Shown here piece by piece: positions 61,417 to 64,000 of a stretch of 64,000 nucleotides of DNA. The notes below the pieces were generated by a model. The model had not been told where the DNA came from. It made no database searches and saw only the letters and a list, made by a program, of their open reading frames with translations. The stretch's first letter is position 1. Every line of letters begins with the position of its first letter. The position numbers and the translations under genes are program-made. The stretch is from positions 1,082,001 to 1,146,000 of the forward strand of contig NZ_CP132230.1 of assembly GCF_030732225.1 (NCBI RefSeq). The letters are read 5' to 3'. Origin of the DNA: Streptococcus iniae. GTDB taxonomy: Bacteria > Bacillota > Bacilli > Lactobacillales > Streptococcaceae.

Positions 61417-61908
61417 TTAGCAATTTTTTGACTGAAGAATGATATCGGATTGGTCCAACTTATCTAAATAATTTTTTAGGTAATCTCCTTTACCATCAAG
61501 GCTTAGTTTAGGATTGATTTCCAATAAAGGAACTAGAACAAAAGCCCTTTGAGTCATATAAGGATGGGGAATAATTAAATTGTCAGAATGAATTGTTAAA
61601 TGGTCAAATAATAGAATGTCAATATCAATTGTACGTGGTCCCCATTTTTCATGTCTGACTCTTCCTAAATCCCTTTCAATTTTCTGACAAGCTTGCAAAA
61701 AAGATTGAGCATCTAATTCAGTTTCAAGATAAGCTGCTAGATTTAGAAAATCAGATTGATCAGTTTTCCCCCAAGCAGGTGTTTTGTAAAAAGAGGAAAT
61801 AGTTAAAAGCTTTGTTTCTTTAATATTTCCTAAAGCTGAGATAGCCTTATTTAAAATAGTAAAACTATCCCCTTGATTACTTCCTAAACTAAGGTATACA
61901 TTACTCAT
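61417..61908 (-). CDS. folK: HPPK (folate pyrophosphokinase), 3' end altered by IS30
   Basis: FolK transfers pyrophosphate from ATP to 6-hydroxymethyl-dihydropterin. The 163-residue protein has the SLGSNQGD N-terminus, FYKTPAWGKTDQ pterin site, RVRHEKWGPRTIDIDILLF catalytic block and PHPYMTQRAFVL. The last codons TGC TAA come from the IS30 right end. Reading across the removed element the gene would instead end AAT TCC TCA AAC TGA at 59861. So the tail SSN is replaced by a single Cys, outside the catalytic core, and function is probably kept. It overlaps folB by 4 bp. Confidence 0.93.
   Translation of the reverse strand: MSNVYLSLGSNQGDSFTILNKAISALGNIKETKLLTISSFYKTPAWGKTDQSDFLNLAAYLETELDAQSFLQACQKIERDLGRVRHEKWGPRTIDIDILLFDHLTIHSDNLIIPHPYMTQRAFVLVPLLEINPKLSLDGKGDYLKNYLDKLDQSDIILQSKNC
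61422..61433. repeat. Right copy of 12-bp duplication flanking IS30 copy 2
   Basis: AATTTTTTGACT, identical to 59872-59883, inside the folK coding sequence. Confidence 0.85.
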
Positions 61909-62264
61909 CGTTTTCTCTCGATTTCTACTCCAACAGATTGATAATGCCCTGCAATAGGAGGATTTTCTTTAATAATTCTGATTTTCATAGCATCAATTAA
62001 GGGAAAAGCCTTAAATAATTTTTGACAAATTGTTTCAGCAAGATGTTCAATCAAAGCGTGCTTGCTTTCTTCAACCTCAGCCTTAACTGCTTCATAGACT
62101 AAACCATAATGAACCGTATCGTCAACCTTATCACTGTGACCAGCTTTTTTTAAGTCAAGGTAGAGTTCCATATCAATCATAAAAATCTGACCAAGAACCT
62201 GCTCCTCAGCAAGCGCCCCGTGATAAGCATAAAAACGACAACCATTTAAAAGAATTTTATCCAT
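61905..62264 (-). CDS. folB: Dihydroneopterin aldolase
   Basis: FolB (folQ in group A streptococci) splits dihydroneopterin to 6-hydroxymethyl-dihydropterin and glycolaldehyde. The 119-residue protein has GCRFYAYHGALAEEQVLGQ (8-26) with the family Glu and Tyr, VHYGLVYEAV, and the catalytic Lys late in the chain (IIKENPPI). It lies between folP and folK with 4-bp overlap to folK. Confidence 0.94.
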   Translation of the reverse strand: MDKILLNGCRFYAYHGALAEEQVLGQIFMIDMELYLDLKKAGHSDKVDDTVHYGLVYEAVKAEVEESKHALIEHLAETICQKLFKAFPLIDAMKIRIIKENPPIAGHYQSVGVEIERKR

Positions 62265-62270
62265 ATAACC

Positions 62271-63071
62271 TCACATTAATTGCTCAATAACAGAAACAAT
62301 CTGACGATTTGCTTCAACGTTATGTACCCTTACCATTTGACAGCCCTTACTTAAAGCATATGCTGATAGGGTTGCTGTAGCCTCATCTCTGTCCAAAGCT
62401 TTGGTATTCCCCCCCATAAGGTAATCAACTGTTCGCTTTCTAGAGATGCCAAAAAGTACCGGGTAACCCATTTGACAAACACTTTCTAAGCCTTTTAGAA
62501 GCTCTATGTTCTGCTCAGCATTTTTGGCAAAACCAAAACCGGGATCTATCCAAATATTTTCTTTTGGAACTCCTTTTTCAAGAGCCAGTCTTGCTCGTTC
62601 TGTTAGAAAGTCACAAACCTCTTGAGTTACATTTTGATAGACTTCCTCTTCTTGATTGTGCATAAGAATAATTGGAACATTATACTTGGCAGCTAAGTCA
62701 AACATTTGGCCGTCATATAAGCCTGCCCAAACATCATTTAAAATGTCGGCACCTGCTTCAAGCGCTGCTCTAGCTGTTTGCGTCTTATAGGTATCAATGC
62801 TAATTAAAACATCATATTTTTCCTTGATTGCTCTTATGACTGGAACCACGCGCTCAATTTCGTCTTCTGCTTCAACAACGTCATAACCAGGACGTGTTGA
62901 TTCCCCACCAACATCAATAATTGTAGCCCCTTGCGCAATCATCTCACGTGTTTGCTCAAGAGCTTTTTCAATATCAGTATATGCCCCGCCGTCAGAAAAT
63001 GAGTCTGGTGTCACGTTTAAAATGCCCATAATGGCAGCATTGCCATTAATTATATGTTGCCCAATCTTCAT
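62271..63071 (-). CDS. folP: Dihydropteroate synthase
   Basis: FolP joins p-aminobenzoate to the pterin pyrophosphate; it is the sulfonamide target. The 266-residue barrel has GILNVTPDSFSDGG at 17-30, DVGGESTRPG near 57-66, DIL-NDVWAG, and the KRTVDYL/RVHNV C-terminal phosphate loop. No insertion of two residues in the pABA loop region, as in known sulfonamide-resistant forms, is obvious, though a comparison would be needed. Confidence 0.95.
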   Translation of the reverse strand: MKIGQHIINGNAAIMGILNVTPDSFSDGGAYTDIEKALEQTREMIAQGATIIDVGGESTRPGYDVVEAEDEIERVVPVIRAIKEKYDVLISIDTYKTQTARAALEAGADILNDVWAGLYDGQMFDLAAKYNVPIILMHNQEEEVYQNVTQEVCDFLTERARLALEKGVPKENIWIDPGFGFAKNAEQNIELLKGLESVCQMGYPVLFGISRKRTVDYLMGGNTKALDRDEATATLSAYALSKGCQMVRVHNVEANRQIVSVIEQLM

Positions 63072-63080
63072 CTTAGCCTC

Positions 63081-63644
63081 CTAATGTTCTTTAATAAGTG
63101 CTAATACTTCTTTTCTTTCTGCTTGATTATCTTTATATATCCCTCTGGCTGTTGTTGTGATGGTCAGACTACCAGGTTTTTTGATGCCTCTCATCGTCAT
63201 ACACATGTGCTGTGCTTCCACCATGACAAAAACCCCTTTGGGATTAAGCGCTTCTACCAAAGAATCAGCGACCTGTGCTGTCAAACGTTCCTGCAACTGC
63301 GGACGCTTGCTTGCAACTTCAAGAGCTCTTGCTAATTTACTAAGACCAGTCACACGACCATCACTAGGTAAATAAGCAATATGTGCTTTGCCATAAAAAG
63401 GGACCAAATGATGTTCACACATGGAATAAAAAGGAATATCTTTTACAATAACCACATCGTCGTGGTTCTCAGTAAAGACAGCTGTAAATTGTTCTTTGGG
63501 ATCTTGTTCTAATCCAGAAAACATTTCCTGGTACATTTTAGCCACACGTTTTGGTGTATCTAAAAGGCCTTCACGCTGAGGATTCTCTCCCAAAGCTTCT
63601 AATAAATCGTAAATTGCAGCTTCTGCTTTTTCAAGGTTTACCAA
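63081..63644 (-). CDS. folE: GTP cyclohydrolase I
   Basis: FolE converts GTP to dihydroneopterin triphosphate, the first folate step. The 187-residue protein has the zinc ligands C-E-H-H in [15 protein letters not shown] near 74-88 and Cys in [13 protein letters not shown] near 148-160, with [11 protein letters not shown] between. The start is TTG at 63642-63644, preceded at some distance by GAGG. It follows folC by 28 bp. Confidence 0.94.
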   Translation of the reverse strand: MVNLEKAEAAIYDLLEALGENPQREGLLDTPKRVAKMYQEMFSGLEQDPKEQFTAVFTENHDDVVIVKDIPFYSMCEHHLVPFYGKAHIAYLPSDGRVTGLSKLARALEVASKRPQLQERLTAQVADSLVEALNPKGVFVMVEAQHMCMTMRGIKKPGSLTITTTARGIYKDNQAERKEVLALIKEH

Positions 63645-63672
63645 AGGTATTTTTCCTCGTTCTTTCTATATC

Positions 63673-64000
63673 TTAACGTAATTTTTGCTTAAACCAGTCT
63701 TGTCTCACCTGTGAAATAAAATACAAGGAACCTGTAATCACATAAAAGTCATCTTTTTTTGCCAGAGACCTAGCTGATAACCAGTCCTTAACGTCTTCAA
63801 CTTTGGCATATTGACTTGGATAGTTATCAAGCGGATAAGCATTGTGATAGTCAAAACTTGTAACCGTTAAATCATCAAAGTTCTCCAACAAACAAAGCAT
63901 TTCCTCAATGGGTTTGGTGTCAATAGCGGCAAATAGGATATGAATCCTTTTATGGCCATATTTCTCTTTTAACAAGGAAACGAGTGCACGAACACTTTCA
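63673..64000 (-). CDS. folC: Folylpolyglutamate synthase, C-terminal part (cut by window edge)
   Basis: The last 108 residues of a Mur-ligase-like FolC/FPGS, which adds glutamate to folates. The frame is open to the window end. The segment HILFAAIDTKPIEEML, FDYHNAYPLD and ITGSLYFISQVR is the family's C-terminal domain and final motif. It is upstream of folE in the same leftward operon. Confidence 0.88.
   Translation of the reverse strand, partial: ESVRALVSLLKEKYGHKRIHILFAAIDTKPIEEMLCLLENFDDLTVTSFDYHNAYPLDNYPSQYAKVEDVKDWLSARSLAKKDDFYVITGSLYFISQVRQDWFKQKLR

Larger units (their letters stand above)
59884..61421 (+). mobile_element. IS30-family element, copy 2, intact, inserted in folK
   Basis: A 1538-bp element with ends TGTAATTTCTCAAAG and CTTTGAAAATTTAGC, an intact transposase and the same iteron and hairpin ends as copy 1. 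It is flanked by a 12-bp direct repeat. It lies within the last codons of folK and is transcribed against the operon. The end bases are uncertain by one. Confidence 0.92.

Overview
The window reads as a low-GC Gram-positive chromosome, almost certainly a pyogenic-group Streptococcus. Reasons are the AT-rich codon use, AAGGAG-type ribosome binding sites, the strepto-type gene blocks (tdk-prfA-prmC-sua5-glyA; relQ-nadK-rluD-pta; folC-E-P-B-K-murB-potABCD; maeP-maeE facing maeKR) and a sortase-anchored C5a-peptidase/lactocepin-like subtilase. That protease, with an LPMAG rather than LPXTG sorting signal, and the overall order make Streptococcus uberis my best guess (inference; no search was possible).

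Layout. 1-4.3 kb: start of gyrA, then lactate dehydrogenase and water-forming NADH oxidase, i.e. the NAD+-regenerating core of a lactic acid bacterium. 4.5-10.9 kb: one long leftward operon from tdk through release factor 1, its methylase PrmC, the tRNA t6A enzyme, an acetyltransferase, glyA, a nucleoid-associated protein and a lysozyme-like exported protein. 11.0-13.8 kb: an IS30-family element broken by an IS3-family (IS981-like) element. 13.9-15.6 kb: tautomerase, apbE, and an internally deleted IS3 remnant. 15.7-18.9 kb: purine salvage (guanine riboswitch-xpt-pbuX, and guaC with an unusual structured leader). 18.9-34.4 kb: osmolyte/choline ABC transporter, HAD phosphatase, an unknown PAS-like protein, an SDR, pta-rluD-nadK-relQ, and a rightward CYTH/prs/iscS/DUF1831/DUF4649/rex/amidotransferase series, then radC and an AI-2E-family permease. 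34.5-43.3 kb: a beta-glucoside island (two family 1 phospho-glucosidases, SGNH hydrolase, histidine phosphatase, AraC regulator, EIIBCA permease with RAT antiterminator, LicT). 43.4-49.7 kb: ClC channel, a nested cruciform repeat, and the 1514-residue cell-wall protease. 49.9-54.8 kb: malate uptake and oxidation with its two-component system. 55-64 kb: potABCD, murB, an intact IS30 copy, and the folate operon (leftward, running off the end as folC).

How the genes work together. Several regulators act on carbon and redox: a cre site upstream of ldh, a Rex box at rex, a cre plus LicT/RAT switch at the beta-glucoside permease, and direct repeats between maeP and maeK. Purine salvage is covered by a guanine riboswitch and by a second, unassigned leader at guaC. 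The clearest recent events are transpositions: the intact IS30 copy sits in the last codons of folK and separates the folate genes from murB-potABCD, and the other IS30 copy sits just upstream of tdk. Both are flanked by unusually long (12-13 bp) duplications.

No CRISPR array, tRNA, rRNA, prophage or obvious defence island was seen. The best candidates for something undescribed are the guaC leader/operator, the palindromes at the protease promoter, the degenerate MaeK ATPase domain, the long-duplication IS30 element with covarying end hairpins, and the nested cruciform repeat.
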